64,000 bases of DNA, taken from Pholis gunnellus (Eukaryota; Chordata; Actinopteri; Perciformes; Pholidae). Made by a program: the position numbers and the translations under genes. Numbering within the stretch: the first letter of the stretch is position 1; every line of letters starts with the position of its first letter. The notes beneath the pieces are model-generated. The model worked only from the letters and a program-made list of their open reading frames with translations. It did no database searches and was not told the DNA's origin. The stretch covers positions 5,545,478-5,609,477 of the forward strand of contig OU342806.1 in the NCBI GenBank assembly GCA_910591455.2, read 5' to 3'. Positions 44,025-64,000 of the stretch are shown here, in pieces.

Positions 44025-64000
<19,976 letters not shown>

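Overview
This is a vertebrate, almost certainly teleost fish, nuclear genomic window. The evidence is intron-containing genes with GT-AG splice sites, proteins that read as fish forms of vertebrate families, long (TG)n microsatellites, and degenerate interspersed repeats of types common in spiny-rayed (acanthomorph) fish. There are no operons, phage, CRISPR arrays or bacterial features. Comparisons with human proteins and repeat-family names come from recall, not from searches.

Layout. Four protein-coding genes lie on the + strand. (1) An intronless relaxin-3-receptor-type GPCR (RXFP3 family) at 2856-4070. (2) About 24 kb with no recognisable gene (4.1-28.4 kb), filled with decayed mobile-element fragments, microsatellites, a 151-bp recent duplication and a few stretches that look like conserved regulatory DNA. 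(3) A complete elongation factor 2 gene, eef2: 13 coding exons, 28564-35680, 859 aa, with a TATA/CRE/5'TOP promoter and a box C/D snoRNA in intron 6. (4) A complete hmg20b gene (HMG box plus coiled coil, partner of the LSD1-CoREST complex): 8 coding exons, 39241-42338, 294 aa. (5) The 5' part of unc13a (Munc13-1, the synaptic-vesicle priming factor): 19 coding exons from 44025 to the window edge, covering C2A, the acidic/proline-rich linker, the calmodulin-binding helix, C1 and the start of C2B. The gene runs off the right end.

The genes do not form a pathway. EEF2, HMG20B and UNC13A are all on human chromosome 19p13, so the block is conserved synteny. The RXFP3-type receptor is the extra member, since human RXFP3 and RXFP4 lie on other chromosomes.

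Exon boundaries were derived by hand from reading-frame continuity, splice consensus and remembered family sequence. All coding joins stay in frame. Untranslated exons and transcription starts are less certain. The most notable items are a 6-nt unc13a microexon, the intronic snoRNA in eef2, a roughly 530-bp direct repeat bracketing eef2, two identical 23-bp octamer-containing sites exactly 600 bp apart upstream of the GPCR, and long sense-strand (TG)n tracts inside unc13a introns.
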